DNA from: Cryobacterium breve
GTDB taxonomy: Bacteria > Actinomycetota > Actinomycetes > Actinomycetales > Microbacteriaceae
DNA length: 64,000 nt
Direction of reading: 5' to 3'
Assembly: GCF_027594785.1 (NCBI RefSeq)
Contig: NZ_CP075584.1
Coordinates: 806,001 to 870,000 of the forward strand
Part shown: piece after piece, positions 24,469 through 34,286 of the stretch
Position numbering within the stretch: position 1 is the first letter of the stretch
Layout: the number at the start of each line of letters is the position of its first letter
Program-made: the position numbers and the translations under genes
The notes under the pieces: generated by a model
The model's input: the letters and a program-made list of their open reading frames with translations, nothing else
What the model was told of the DNA's origin: nothing
Databases searched by the model: none

Positions 24469-26085
24469 GTGGCGATCGACGAAGCTGATTTCACCCAGGT
24501 TTTCCGTGGGTACGACAAGGAAGAGGTCGACAGGGCCATTCAGGGTCTCCGTCGTGACCTGATCCAGGCGAACAGCCAGGGTACGGAAGCCAACAAGGAA
24601 ATCAAGCGCCTCACCGCGCACATCGACGACCTGAACGCCGAGATCGAAGAGGTCGGCAGCCCCACCTTCTCCGGACTCGGTACCAAACTCGAGAACACCC
24701 TGCGGGTCGCCGAGGAACAGTCCACCCGGGTGATCGCCCAGGCGGACATCGACGCTGAACGTCTCCGTGCCTCCGCCGCGAGCGAGGTCGACACCCTGCG
24801 CCGCGAAGCCACCGAGCGCGCAGACCGGGCCCTCTCCGACGCGACGGTCAAGGCCAGCCGTCTCCTCGACGACGCCCGCGCCGAAGCCGACGACCTGCTC
24901 GCCCGAGCCCACGACGACTACACGACCGTCACCGGCGACGCCGTGCAGGAGGCGGCCGCCATCCGCGGTGCCGTCGCCACCGAAGCCGCGGAGCCTCCGG
25001 GCGACCGTCAAGCGCGAGGTCGCCGCCATCCGCTCCGAAGCAGAGCGTGAGGCCGCGGAGGTCCGCGTCGTCGCACAGCGTGAGGCAACGGATGCCCGTG
25101 AGATCGCTGCAGGACTGACGCGCGAAACCGAACTCACCCGCGCCGAGGTGGCCCTCGATCTCGACCAGCAGCGCGCCGACCTGGCCAGGGAGACGGAACA
25201 GGCCCGCATCGACCTGACCGCCGAGACAGGCCAGGCGCGCTTCGACAGCGCCCAGGAAGCCGAGCAGGCCGCGATCGACCTCGCCCACCTGACCGAGCAG
25301 ACCCACGCGGCGCTGGCCGCGGAGGTGGACCAGGCCCGCACCGACCTCGCCCGCGAGATCGACCAGGCCCGCATCGACCTCGGCCTCGAACGCGAACAGG
25401 CGCAAACCGACCTCGCGCTCGACCTCGCCCGCCAGCGCGCCGCCCTCGCCCAGGAACTCGAGAAGGCACGAGCAGGCTCAGGCCGCGAAGGCCGAACAGG
25501 CCGCCGCCGACCTCGCCAGGGAGAACGAACAGGTTCGCGCGGACTTCACCGCCGACGGCGAACAGCTCCGGATCGACCTCGACAACCAGCTCACGGCCGA
25601 GCGCAAGCGCGGCGAGCACGAGCAGGCCCGTTTGCGCCGCGATATCGACCAGACCCGCGCAGACCTCGACGTCGAGCTCAAGGCCCGTCGCGACGAGGCG
25701 GAGCAGGGACATCTGGCCCGGCACCAGGAGGCCGTCGCCCAGACCCAGAAGTTCCTCGATGACGCCACGAAGCAGCTCGCAGAGACCAACCAGCGCACCC
25801 TCGAGCCTGCGCGCGTTGAACGAGCAGCTGGACTCCGGCGCCCGCGCAGAGGCCAAGACGGCCCGCCTGGCCGCTGAGGCCCACGCCGAGCAGATCGTTC
25901 AGGACGCGGAAACGCGAGCCACCGCGCTCGTCTCCGAGGCGGAGAAGCGGACACGCGCACTTGTCGCTGACGCGGAAGAGCGCCTCTCCCAGATTAGGAT
26001 TGAGCGCGACTCGGTCGCCGGCTACTTCGAGAGCCTGCGAGGCCTCCTCACGCAGGCGGAAAAGGTCACAGCACTGGACGATTGA
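24469..26085 (+). CDS. DivIVA-like hendecad coiled-coil protein, three apparent indels
   Basis: The 537-residue corrected protein starts at GTG 24469 (AAGGAG upstream) with a DivIVA-like module (ADFTQVFRGYDKEEVDRAI) and a short coiled coil. From about residue 215 it is a run of 11-residue repeats such as EQARIDLTAET, DQARTDLAREI, DQARIDLGLER, EQAQTDLALDL. It ends with a helical tail (SQIRIERDSVAGYFESLRGL). Frame breaks lie at GAGCCTC 24991-24997, CAGGCTC 25473-25479 and GAGCCTG 25803-25809; one base removed at each restores the heptad/hendecad register. Likely role: polar or cytoskeletal scaffold similar in style to Streptomyces Scy/FilP or DivIVA; inferred from architecture only. Confidence 0.8.
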
Positions 26086-26113
26086 ACACCGCCGCCACTC
26101 CGAGGAGATCCCC

Positions 26114-27164
26114 GTGAAAATCCAGAACGCATTCCGCCTGGGCCTGATCGGAACCCTCGGGGTAGGGGTCGGAATACTGATCCTCAGGCTCGATTGTCAG
26201 CCTGTCGACGATCATCACCTACATCGGTGCCGCGCTGTTCATCGCGCTCGGACTGGACCCCTCGGTGTCCTGGCTGGAGAAGAAGGGCTTTCCGCGGTGG
26301 GCGGCGATACTCGCCGTCCTGATCGCGGTGATCGGGGTGCTGACCGGGGTCATCTTCGCGATCGTTCCGATCATCGTCGACCAGATCACGAAGCTGTCAC
26401 AGGCGATTCCGGAACTGGTCAAATCCGTCAACTCCTCGACGTTCCTGTCGGACATCCAGAAGCAGTTTCCGGCGCTTCCCGTTTCCGGAATCGTGAAGTC
26501 GATCACCGACTACGTGAGCACCAACGTGACGACGATCACCACCGCGATCATCCAGTCCGGGCTCGCCGTGGTCAGCGGGCTCTTCGGCGCCCTGATCATC
26601 GTGATCCTGTCGCTCTACTTCACGGCCTCGCTCCACAGCCTCAAGACCGCGACATACCAGTTGGTGCCCGCGTCGAAGCGTGAACGGTTCGCCGACCTCA
26701 GCGAGCAGATCACGACGTCCGTCGGTCGCTTCGTCGTAGGGCAGGCCGCTCTCGCCTCGTGCAACGGCGTGCTGAGCTTCACGTTCCTGTCGATCATCGG
26801 CGCCCCCTTCCCCGCCCTGCTCGCGGTGATCGCTTTCCTGGGGTCGCTGATCCCCCTCGTCGGCACCATCAGCGGTTCCGTGATCATCGTGCTCGCCTGC
26901 CTGATCCCCGGCATCGGCAGCTCGACCCTCACGGCCCTGGTCGCGGCGATCTACTACATCGTCTACATGCAGGTCGAGGCCTATGTCCTCAGCCCCAACA
27001 TCATGCGACGCGCTGTGTCGGTACCGGGCGCCGTGGTCGTCGTTGCAGCACTCGCGGGCGGGTCACTGCTCGGCATCCTCGGCGCGCTCATCGCGATCCC
27101 GGTCGCCGCCGCGGTGATCATGATCATCAAGCAGGTCGTGATTCCCCGCCAGAACGAGCTCTGA
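26114..27164 (+). CDS. AI-2E family membrane permease, one apparent indel
   Basis: A multi-spanning membrane protein of 349 residues after correction. It has the family pattern: N-terminal hairpin (LGVGVGILILSSIVSLSTII), conserved WLEKKGFPRWAAILAVLI, an amphipathic periplasmic stretch, and C-terminal helices around FLGSLIPLVGTISGSVIIV and GILGALIAIPVAAAVIMIIK. Members include AI-2 exporters (TqsA) and Na+/H+ antiporters, so the substrate is open. Start GTG 26114 has GAGGAG upstream. The frame breaks at CAGGCTC 26185-26191; deleting one base gives ILILSSIVSLSTI. It lies 28 bp after the coiled-coil gene and may be co-transcribed. Confidence 0.85.
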
Positions 27165-27182
27165 CCGGGGCTCGGACGTCGC

Positions 27183-27908
27183 TCAGTCGAGCCACTCCGT
27201 CGGAAGCGGTGCGGCCGCCGGGTTCACGACGGAGACGATCTCGTTGAGGATGCGCTTGGTCTGGGTCTCCCCCACCCACAGGTGCTTGCCTCCGTCGACG
27301 CTGATGAACAGGGTCTCGGGGACGCTCCTGAAGCGTTCCCTCGCGGCCTCAGGTCGCAGGTAGTCGTCGTGCTCCGGGATGATGGCCACGAGGCGGCGCG
27401 AGTTGCCCGCCCAGGCCGCCAGTTCCGCATCCGTCGCCCGGTGCAGCGGCGGGGACAGCAGGATCGCTCCGACGATCGGATGCTCGAGGCCGTACTTGAT
27501 CGCGAGTTCGGTGCCGAAGGACCAGCCGACCAGCCACGGGTTGGGGAGCTTCCTCTCAGCGACGAACGCCATGGCCGCAGCGACGTCGAGCCGTTCGGCA
27601 TTGCCGTGGTCGAAACTGCCGCCGCTCGTGCCGCGCGGTGAGGTCGTCCCCCGGGTGTTGAACCGCAGCACGGCGAGGTCCGCGAGGGCAGGCAGGCGCC
27701 CTGCGGCCTTGCGGAGGATGTGGGAGTCCATGAAACCGCCGTGAGTCGGCAGCGGATGCAGCGTCACGAGTGTCGCGACCGGCTCGCGGTCGAGCGGCAC
27801 GGCCAGTTCCCCGACCAGGGTGAGGCCGTCACTCGTGTGAAGCTCGATGTGCTCGCGGCGGGCGGGCAGCTCGATGCCGCCTCGGATCTCGGTCACGGTC
27901 GAACTCAC
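27183..27908 (-). CDS. Alpha/beta hydrolase (dienelactone hydrolase-like)
   Basis: A cytosolic 241-residue hydrolase. The pattern is LVTLHPLPTHGGFMDSHILR, the strand AVLRFNTRGTTSPRGTSGG, the nucleophile elbow LVGWSFGTELAI, the acid region AIIPEHDDYLRPEAA and the final histidine in SVDGGKHLWVGE. Start is GTG 27908 (VSSTVTEIRGG) with GAGGGAG upstream; longer versions from 28013 overlap the next gene and lack support. It converges on the AI-2E permease with an 18-bp gap and is likely co-transcribed with the zinc-site small protein upstream. Substrate unknown. Confidence 0.8.
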   Translation of the reverse strand: MSSTVTEIRGGIELPARREHIELHTSDGLTLVGELAVPLDREPVATLVTLHPLPTHGGFMDSHILRKAAGRLPALADLAVLRFNTRGTTSPRGTSGGSFDHGNAERLDVAAAMAFVAERKLPNPWLVGWSFGTELAIKYGLEHPIVGAILLSPPLHRATDAELAAWAGNSRRLVAIIPEHDDYLRPEAARERFRSVPETLFISVDGGKHLWVGETQTKRILNEIVSVVNPAAAPLPTEWLD

Positions 27909-27939
27909 GGTGTCTCCCTCGTGCCGGTATCGCCCGGCA

Positions 27940-28242
27940 TCATCTGATTCTCCAGCAGTGACTGTGCCAGTGCCGGCGCCCGGCCAGGTCTGCCGCCTCG
28001 CCCATGAGCCCATCGGCGCGCCACGCGACGAGGTGGGGAGTCTTCGGGGCGATCTCGAGATTGCACCCGGGGCAGACGTAGCTCTTCGTCGCCCGGATCG
28101 CCGTCACCGGCTGAACGGTCCAGAGACCGTCGCGTCGTTCCTCGGTCCGACGCCAGCCCGCCCGCATGCGGTCGAGAGTCTCGTCATCGCCGGAATCGTC
28201 CGAACCGGGCCTGCGGCCCCTCGGATGATTGCTGCGTGGCAT
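27940..28242 (-). CDS. Small putative zinc-binding protein, 100 aa
   Basis: A basic 100-residue protein starting MPRSNHPRGRRPGSDD with a disordered N-terminus. The C-terminal half contains paired metal-ligand candidates: CPGCN, then His in KTPHLVAW, then HWHSHCW. This spacing (CxxC ... HxHxHC) suggests a single small zinc fold. I recognise it as a type common in actinobacteria but cannot name a function. It lies 31 bp upstream of the hydrolase in the same orientation. Confidence 0.65.
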   Translation of the reverse strand: MPRSNHPRGRRPGSDDSGDDETLDRMRAGWRRTEERRDGLWTVQPVTAIRATKSYVCPGCNLEIAPKTPHLVAWRADGLMGEAADLAGRRHWHSHCWRIR

Positions 28243-28303
28243 TGGGTCAGTCTACGTCGCGTCGGTGGGCGCGGCGAAGCCGGCCCTCCGGGAGCGGGGG
28301 CTG

Positions 28304-28987
28304 CTAGTACCAGCCGGAGTCGACCGAGTGCGCCCAGGCGCCGCACGGGGTGCCGTAGCGGCCCGTGATGTAGCCGAGGCCCCACTCGATCTGGGTGCCG
28401 GCGTTCGTGGCCCAGTCGGCACCGGCAGACGCCATCTTCGAACCGGGAAGCGCCTGCGGGATCCCGTAGGCCCCGCTGGGGTTCTCCGCGGTGACGCGCC
28501 AGCCGGATTCCTTGTTCCACAGGGAGACGAGGCAGTTGTACTGGTCCCCGCCCCAGCCGCGCGAGGCTACGGCGCCGGCGGCGTACTCCTGCGCCGAACC
28601 GGGGCTCGCGACGGCTGCCGTCGGTGCCGAGGAACTCGAGCTTGACTTGGTCGACGATTTGGCAGCGACCACGACGGGTACCGGGACCGGGACCGGCTTG
28701 GGCTTCACGGTGACGGTGTACGAGTCACGAACGATCGTGTTCGCATACGTGCCGTTGACCTGGACCACTTGCGTGACCTGGCCGGCGAAACGGCCGCCGG
28801 CGGACTGGTAGTACGGGGACGCAGTCGCGCCGGAGTAGGGATCGACGATGGTCACGAGGACGAACGCGGCGGCAGCAGTGAAGGCGAAGACGAACAGGAG
28901 GCGGGCGCGAGGTCGGGGTTTCTTGACCCTCCGAATGATCGGAGTGGTGGTATTCCCGGACTCAATTACGCTTAGGTGTCTTCCCAC
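28304..28987 (-). CDS. Secreted/anchored lytic transglycosylase-like protein
   Basis: A 227-residue membrane-anchored protein. A basic N-terminus (IIRRVKKPRPRARL) precedes a transmembrane/signal segment (LLFVFAFTAAAAFVLVTIV), then a Lys/Pro/Val linker (VKPKPVPVPVPVVV), a Ser-rich linker, and a C-terminal lysozyme-like domain. That domain has the catalytic-type glutamate in SLWNKESGWRV, followed by NPSGAYGIPQALPGSKMA and GLGYITGRYGTPCGAWAH, the pattern of actinobacterial SLT/Rpf-like muralytic domains. Start is GTG 28987 with a weak ribosome site. Role: peptidoglycan remodelling outside the cell. Confidence 0.82.
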   Translation of the reverse strand: MGRHLSVIESGNTTTPIIRRVKKPRPRARLLFVFAFTAAAAFVLVTIVDPYSGATASPYYQSAGGRFAGQVTQVVQVNGTYANTIVRDSYTVTVKPKPVPVPVPVVVAAKSSTKSSSSSSAPTAAVASPGSAQEYAAGAVASRGWGGDQYNCLVSLWNKESGWRVTAENPSGAYGIPQALPGSKMASAGADWATNAGTQIEWGLGYITGRYGTPCGAWAHSVDSGWY

Positions 28988-29041
28988 GATTTCTCGAGCC
29001 TAACCCAGATTCCGGATAACAGCCAGATAACGGTGCGTGAT

Positions 29042-29590
29042 TCACCGAACGGCGAGCATGACGTCGACGACGTTGTCGAGCACGACATCGACCTGCACTT
29101 CGCGATATCCCCCGCGTTGCGGACGAAAAACGGCCGACCGAACGTCGTCCGCGGTGATCGGGAATCCATCCTCGAAGTACTTCACAAGCTTGTTCGCGAA
29201 CCGGTCGACATCCGCTCGGTTGTACCCGACGCTCAGGAAGCTGACCCGGCTGAAACGGTGGCCGGCCGGGCGTCCGAGTCGGTTGACGAGCTCCTGTGCG
29301 CGGTCCCTGGCTCCTTCGAGCCAGGCCTGCTTGCCGTGGGCTCCCGACGCCCGCTCGCGATCGCGCACGGCGAAGGCGTCCTCGAGGCGTTCGAGGGCAG
29401 CGTCGACGTGCGCAGACGAGTAGCCGCCCTTCTGCATCGAGAATGCGGTGTGGCGGATGCTTTCGGCCGTCAATGGTTCGGAGTCGTCGGTCGCATCGTA
29501 CGCACGACGCGCACTCGCCAGAAACTCGTCGACCTGGGTGACGTTGTAGCCGAGCGTCTTCTTGCCGGCCCGGGGGAATGTGGTGCTCAC
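29042..29590 (-). CDS. DivIVA-domain protein
   Basis: A 182-residue protein with two DivIVA-type modules: FPRAGKKTLGYNVTQVDEFL near the N-terminus and SFLSVGYNRADVDRFANKLV around residue 115, each followed by a helix and an F-x-x-x-KGGY / FRPQRGGYREVQVD segment. This duplicated layout is typical of small actinobacterial DivIVA-domain proteins thought to help peripheral growth or division. GTG 29590 (VSTTFPRAGKK) is preferred; the longer upstream frame overlaps the cdsA 3' region and has no family match. It lies just upstream of the transglycosylase-like gene in the same direction. Confidence 0.8.
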   Translation of the reverse strand: MSTTFPRAGKKTLGYNVTQVDEFLASARRAYDATDDSEPLTAESIRHTAFSMQKGGYSSAHVDAALERLEDAFAVRDRERASGAHGKQAWLEGARDRAQELVNRLGRPAGHRFSRVSFLSVGYNRADVDRFANKLVKYFEDGFPITADDVRSAVFRPQRGGYREVQVDVVLDNVVDVMLAVR

Positions 29591-29660
29591 TGGATCATTC
29601 TGCCCCACGGGGACGCCGCTGTCGAAAGCGTGCCCCCCACCGGGGGGTGCTTTCCACTTG

Positions 29661-30692
29661 TCAGCGGAAGATGAGATACAGCGCGTACGTTGCAGCCGCC
29701 GAGGGAAGAATCGAGTCCATTCGGTCGAGGAAACCACCGTGGCCCGGAAGCCAGGAACTCATGTCCTTGATGCCGAGGTCGCGCTTGATCAGAGACTCCG
29801 CGAGGTCGCCGAAGGTGGCGCTCAGCAGGATGACGAGTCCGAAGACCAGGCCGAACCACCAGGGTTCCCCGATCATGAACAGGGACAGCACCACACCGAC
29901 GATCAGGCACGCCAGTCCGGCGCCCGCGAACCCTTCCCAGGTCTTCTTGGGACTGATCGTGGGCACCATCCGGTGTTTGCCGAAGGACAGCCCGCTGGCA
30001 TACGCCGCGGTGTCGTTCGAGATCACCAGCAGCAGGAAGGCGAGGGTCCACCACTGCCCGTCGGGCTGAGAGACGAGCAACACGGCGAAACTGCCGAGAA
30101 ACACGACATAGGTCTGGATGAAGAATCCGGCCCCGATGTCACCGAACACTGAGCGGGCAGTCCCCCGGTGCGCGGGACTGAGCAGCAGGAACACCCGCCA
30201 GAGACCGATGAAGAGGATTCCGGCGAGGGTGACGAGGAACTGGCCGCCCGCTCCCCAGTAGAAGGCAGCGGGGACCACGGAAATCGCTGCGATGACGACG
30301 GCGACACGCGGCACGTTGCGGCCGGACTGACGAAGTGCCTGAGCGAGTTCGAAGGCCGTGAAGCCGACGAACGCGGCGGCGCACACCATGAACAGCTCTT
30401 TGATGAAGATCAGGCTCACCAGCATGAACAGGCCGAGCGCGAGGCCGATCAGGGTCGCCAGGATCAGGTTGCGCCCCGTTCGCGCGGCAATCCGCTCGTT
30501 GGTTGCGTCGAGCTGCGCCCGCGTCGCCTGCATCTGGCGTTCGATGTCTGCACGGGTCGACTGCATCTGGCGTTCGATGTCGTTGCGGGCTGCGTGCACC
30601 TGGGCCCGGAATTCCGAACTGCCGGCCCCGTGGGGTCGTTTGGGTGGTACCGGCACAGTGTTGCCGGTTTCGTCGCGTGGCTCGTGCGTCAT
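29661..30692 (-). CDS. cdsA: Phosphatidate cytidylyltransferase
   Basis: CdsA makes CDP-diacylglycerol, the precursor of phospholipids, at the membrane. The 343-residue protein has about eight hydrophobic helices and the family signature at the C-terminus (SPKKTWEGFAGAGL; KRDLGIKDMSSWLPGHGG; FLDRMDSI). The cytosolic N-terminus is unusual: a Pro-rich start followed by two near-identical 11-residue repeats, DIERQMQSTRA and DIERQMQATRA. Start ATG 30692 lies 16 bp after frr. The frr-cdsA order matches other actinomycetes. Confidence 0.93.
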   Translation of the reverse strand: MTHEPRDETGNTVPVPPKRPHGAGSSEFRAQVHAARNDIERQMQSTRADIERQMQATRAQLDATNERIAARTGRNLILATLIGLALGLFMLVSLIFIKELFMVCAAAFVGFTAFELAQALRQSGRNVPRVAVVIAAISVVPAAFYWGAGGQFLVTLAGILFIGLWRVFLLLSPAHRGTARSVFGDIGAGFFIQTYVVFLGSFAVLLVSQPDGQWWTLAFLLLVISNDTAAYASGLSFGKHRMVPTISPKKTWEGFAGAGLACLIVGVVLSLFMIGEPWWFGLVFGLVILLSATFGDLAESLIKRDLGIKDMSSWLPGHGGFLDRMDSILPSAAATYALYLIFR

Positions 30693-30708
30693 GACGCTGG
30701 CTCCGCCC

Positions 30709-31263
30709 TTAAATCTCGAGGAGTTCGGCCTCTTTGTGCTTGAGAGCGGTGTCGATCGCGTCGACGTGAGTCTTCGTGATCTGCTCGAGCTCCTTTTCCG
30801 CCCGGGCCACATCGTCGTCACCGACTTCGCTCTTCAGCGCATCGAGTTCGTCCTTCGCCTTGCGGCGCAGGTTGCGCACGGAGATCTTGGCATCTTCCGC
30901 CTTGGTCCGCACGATCTTGACGTATTCCTTGCGGCGGTCGGCCGTGAGTTCCGGGAGCGTCGCCCGGATGACGTTGCCGTCGTTGCCGAGGTTGGCGTCG
31001 AGGTTCGGAGTGTCCCGAATGGCCTGCTCGATGTCGCGCAGGGCACCCTTGTCGTACGGTCCGATCAGGAGCGTGCGCGCTTCGGGGTTCTGCAGGGATG
31101 CCAGCTGCTCGAGGGGTGTCTGGGATCCGTAGTAGTTCACCATGATCTTCGCGAACATCTGCGGGTTCGCCCGTCCGGTGCGCACGGTCCCGAAATCGTC
31201 TTTGGCGGCTTCGAGGGCCTTGTGCATTCGTGCGCTTGCATCGGACAGAACATCCGCGATCAC
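30709..31263 (-). CDS. frr: Ribosome recycling factor
   Basis: RRF dissociates post-termination ribosomes together with EF-G. The 184-residue protein begins [19 protein letters not shown], contains the conserved [14 protein letters not shown] and the [20 protein letters not shown] hinge region, and ends in helix [13 protein letters not shown] 31263 is preceded by AAGGAG and matches the family length; upstream in-frame codons have no support. It sits between pyrH and cdsA as in most actinobacteria. Confidence 0.96.
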   Translation of the reverse strand: MIADVLSDASARMHKALEAAKDDFGTVRTGRANPQMFAKIMVNYYGSQTPLEQLASLQNPEARTLLIGPYDKGALRDIEQAIRDTPNLDANLGNDGNVIRATLPELTADRRKEYVKIVRTKAEDAKISVRNLRRKAKDELDALKSEVGDDDVARAEKELEQITKTHVDAIDTALKHKEAELLEI

Positions 31264-31354
31264 GGTAACTCCTTCGTTGAGGCTTCGACCTGGGTGATTT
31301 CGACCTGCTGGCTGAGACCTGAGGCCGTTTCGACCGCAGGGGACATCGACAAGT

Positions 31355-32071
31355 TTAGTTGGAGACGAGGGTTCCCAGATCGGCTCCGAGGATGGCGGCG
31401 GTGACATTGCCCTGTGGCGCCATTCCGAAGACCTGCATCGGCATCCCGTTGTCCATGCAGAGGCTGAAGGCGGTCGAGTCGACGACCTTCAGGCCGCGCT
31501 GCAGGGCGTCCTGGTACGTGAGGTGGTGGATCAGTTCCGCGTCCGGGTTGGTGCGCGGGTCGTCAGAGTAGACGCCGTCGACGCCGTTCTTGGCGACGAG
31601 GACGATGTCGGCGCCGATTTCGAGGGCGCGCTGCGCCGCGACGGTGTCCGTGGAGAAGTACGGCAAGCCTGCCCCGGCACCGAAGATGACGACGCGTCCC
31701 TTTTCGAGGTGGCGCTCGGCCCGCCGCGGGATATACGGCTCGGCGACCTGGGTCATCGCGATCGCGGACTGGACCCGGGTCTCGGCTCCCGCCTGTTCCA
31801 GGAAGTCCTGGAGGGCGAGGGCGTTCATCACCGTGCCGAGCATGCCCATGTAGTCGGCCCGGCCTCTGTCCATTCCGCGCTGGGATAGTTCCGCGCCGCG
31901 GAAGAAGTTCCCTCCGCCGACGACGACGGCGATTTCCACGGTCTGCGCCGCCTCGGCGATCTCCCGGGCCAGTGAGCTGATCACATCCGGGTTCACTCCC
32001 AGGCTTCCTGCGCCGAACGCTTCGCCGGAGAGTTTGAGAAGGACTCTGCGCTTCTTACCCGAATCTGACAT
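31355..32071 (-). CDS. pyrH: UMP kinase
   Basis: Phosphorylates UMP to UDP. The 238-residue protein shows the amino-acid-kinase fold motifs [25 protein letters not shown] (phosphate binding), the [18 protein letters not shown] helix, and [24 protein letters not shown] 32071 ([13 protein letters not shown]) is chosen for family length. It follows tsf after a 126-bp gap containing a hairpin. Confidence 0.96.
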   Translation of the reverse strand: MSDSGKKRRVLLKLSGEAFGAGSLGVNPDVISSLAREIAEAAQTVEIAVVVGGGNFFRGAELSQRGMDRGRADYMGMLGTVMNALALQDFLEQAGAETRVQSAIAMTQVAEPYIPRRAERHLEKGRVVIFGAGAGLPYFSTDTVAAQRALEIGADIVLVAKNGVDGVYSDDPRTNPDAELIHHLTYQDALQRGLKVVDSTAFSLCMDNGMPMQVFGMAPQGNVTAAILGADLGTLVSN

Positions 32072-32138
32072 GCCCTGGGGGTCCTTCCGTTGTGCCTGAT
32101 CTAAAACTACTGTGTGCCGACTCAGTGCGGACACAGCA

Positions 32139-32174
32139 ATGGAGACCGGCCTGCTCGCGCAAGCCGGTCTCCAT
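32139..32174 (-). terminator. Hairpin terminator downstream of tsf
   Basis: A perfect 12-bp stem, ATGGAGACCGGC (32139-32150) with GCCGGTCTCCAT (32163-32174), around a 12-base loop. It lies 24 bp after the tsf stop codon and before pyrH. There is no clear U-tract, so partial termination or attenuation between rpsB-tsf and pyrH is the best reading. Confidence 0.65.
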
Positions 32175-32197
32175 CATTGGTACTGCGAGCCTATTGC

Positions 32198-33026
32198 CTA
32201 GGCGCCGACCTTGAAGCGGGCGAATCCGGACACCGTGAGACCGGCGTCCTTCAGCACCTGAGCGACGGACAGCTTGTTGTCCTTCGCGTAGTCCTGCTCG
32301 AGCAGGGCGACCTGCTTGAAGTAGGCGTGGATGCGGCCTTCGACGATCTTGGGCAGTGCCGCTTCCGGCTTGCCCTCGTTCTTCGAGATCTCGGTGACGA
32401 TGCGGCGCTCGGCCTCGACGAGGTCCGTGGGGACGTTCTCGCGGTCGAGGTACTCCGGGTTCGCGAAGGAGATGTGCTGGGCGACGCTGCGTGCGGTGTC
32501 AGCGTCCTCTCCCGAGTAACCCACGACGACGCCGACCTGCGGGGGCAGGTCCTTGCTCGTCTTGTGCAGGTAGATCGCGAACTTCTCACCCGTGACGGAT
32601 GCGACGCGACGCAGGCTCGAACTTCTCACCGATGATCGCGGCTTCGCCGTCGATCAGTTCGGCGACGGTCTGGCTGCCGGCGGGGGCCGCGAGGCCTTCC
32701 GCGACCGAGGTGGCTCCGGCAGCGGCAACCGCGTCCAGAACCTTCTCGGCGAGAGCGCCGAACTTGACACCCTTGGCGACGAAGTCGGTCTCGCACGCGA
32801 GCTCGATCAACGTTGCGGTCGTGCCGATTTCCTTGGCGGCGACGAGGCCCTCAGAGGTGGAACGGTCAGCGCGCTTGGCGTTGCCCTTCGCACCCTTGAG
32901 ACGCAGGATCTCAACGGCCTTCTCCATGTCGCCGTCGGCTTCGACGAGGGCGTTCTTGGTGTCGACCATGCCCGTACCGAGGCGTTCACGGAGGGCTTTG
33001 ACGTCTTGCAGGCTGATGCTGGCCAT
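32198..33026 (-). CDS. tsf: Elongation factor Ts, one apparent indel
   Basis: EF-Ts exchanges GDP on EF-Tu. The corrected 275-residue protein has the UBA-like N-terminus (MASISLQDVKALRERLGTGM), KNALVEADGDMEKAVEILR, and the EF-Tu contact motif ACETDFVAKG. The frame breaks at CAGGCTC 32612-32618: removing one base converts EKFEPASRR to EKFELRRVASVTGEKFAIYL and continues to the family C-terminus (LTVSGFARFKVGA). Because tsf is normally essential, the break is almost certainly a sequence error. It follows rpsB by 10 bp. Confidence 0.94.
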
Positions 33027-33036
33027 ACCGGGTTCC

Positions 33037-33942
33037 TTACTTGGTTTCTTCGGCGGGAGCTTCGGTGGCAACAACGGCTGCCACGTCGGCTGCTTCTTCG
33101 ACGACCTGCTCGGTGGCGACGGTTGCGTCGGCGACCTCAGCGGTCTCGGCAGAGGACTGCTCGGGGGTGGCGTCGGTTGCGGCGACATCCTCGGTCTTCA
33201 GCAGTTCGGCTTCCCAGGCGGCGAGGGGCTCGATTTCGGCCTCCGGCTTGGCGTGGCGCTGGATCAGGCCTTCGGCTGCGGCGTCCGCGATGATGCGGGT
33301 CAGCAGGCCGACGGAACGGATGGCGTCGTCGTTGCCCGGGATCGGGTACTGCACGTCGTCGGGGTCGCAGTTGGTGTCGAGGATCGCGATGACGGGGATG
33401 CCGAGCTTGCGGGCTTCGTCAATGGCGAGGTGCTCCTTGTTGGTGTCGACAACCCAGAGCGCGGACGGCGTCTTCGTGAGGTTGCGGATACCGCCGAGGC
33501 TCTTGTGCAGCTTGACGAGCTCGCGCTTCTTGATGAGCATTTCCTTCTTCGTGAACCCGCTCTTGGCGGTGTCCTCGAAGTCGAGCTCTTCGAGCTCTTT
33601 CATGCGGGCCAGACGCTTGGAGACGGTCTGGAAGTTGGTGAGGAGGCCACCGAGCCAGCGCTGGTTGACGTACGGCTGGCCGACACGGATGGCCTGCTCG
33701 GAGATCGATTCCTGCGCCTGCTTCTTGGTGCCGACGAAGAGGATCGTGCCGCCGTGGGCGACGGTCTCCTTGACGAAGTCATAGGCCTTGTCGACGAAGC
33801 CGAGGGACTGCTGCAGGTCGATGATGTAGATGCCCGAGCGCTCCGTGAAGATGAATCGCTTCATCTTCGGGTTCCAACGGCGGGTCTGGTGTCCAAAGTG
33901 CACGCCGCTGTCGAGCAGCTGGCGGATGGTGACGACGGCCAT
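33037..33942 (-). CDS. rpsB: 30S ribosomal protein S2
   Basis: The 301-residue protein opens [20 protein letters not shown] and contains the S2 core motifs [33 protein letters not shown] and [19 protein letters not shown]. An acidic Ala/Glu/Val-rich C-terminal tail of about 60 residues follows, as commonly seen in actinobacterial S2. It is the first gene of rpsB-tsf and has a long structured leader upstream. Confidence 0.97.
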   Translation of the reverse strand: MAVVTIRQLLDSGVHFGHQTRRWNPKMKRFIFTERSGIYIIDLQQSLGFVDKAYDFVKETVAHGGTILFVGTKKQAQESISEQAIRVGQPYVNQRWLGGLLTNFQTVSKRLARMKELEELDFEDTAKSGFTKKEMLIKKRELVKLHKSLGGIRNLTKTPSALWVVDTNKEHLAIDEARKLGIPVIAILDTNCDPDDVQYPIPGNDDAIRSVGLLTRIIADAAAEGLIQRHAKPEAEIEPLAAWEAELLKTEDVAATDATPEQSSAETAEVADATVATEQVVEEAADVAAVVATEAPAEETK

Positions 33943-34035
33943 GAGCCGTACTCCTTGTCCGGCGCGCCGCGTACGCGGCAAAACGCCAATCGGTTCGTGT
34001 CCTGATCGGTCGATCACGACTCCTGGTGCCCGGCG

Positions 34036-34078
34036 CACCTCCGCCTGGCTTCCGAGGAAGCCGGACCGAATGGAGGTG
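34036..34078 (-). promoter_or_regulatory. Nested stem-loop in the rpsB leader
   Basis: In the 344-bp gap between rpsB (minus) and the M23 gene (plus) there is a nested hairpin: inner arms GGCTTCC (34047-34053) / GGAAGCC (34056-34062), outer arms CACCTCC (34036-34042) / GGAGGTG (34072-34078). It lies about 95 bases upstream of the rpsB start on the rpsB transcript. A ribosomal-protein leader controlling S2 is plausible; I could not match it to a defined family. Apart from promoters I see nothing else in this gap. Confidence 0.4.
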
Positions 34079-34286
34079 GTGGCCGAATGGGCACGCGTAG
34101 TCAGCGCACGAAGCGCTGCTGCCATAACTTTAGCACCCGGCGAACCCGGTTCCCGCCAGGTCTCGACCGTTCCGATGAGTGGATGTCCCCCTCGGCCTGT
34201 CCTCACCAGCCGGCGCTGTTCTCGACTTCTGCACCACCCGCTGCGAGCGGGCCCGACGCCCCCACCGAGTGCCGGAGTCTGGGCAC

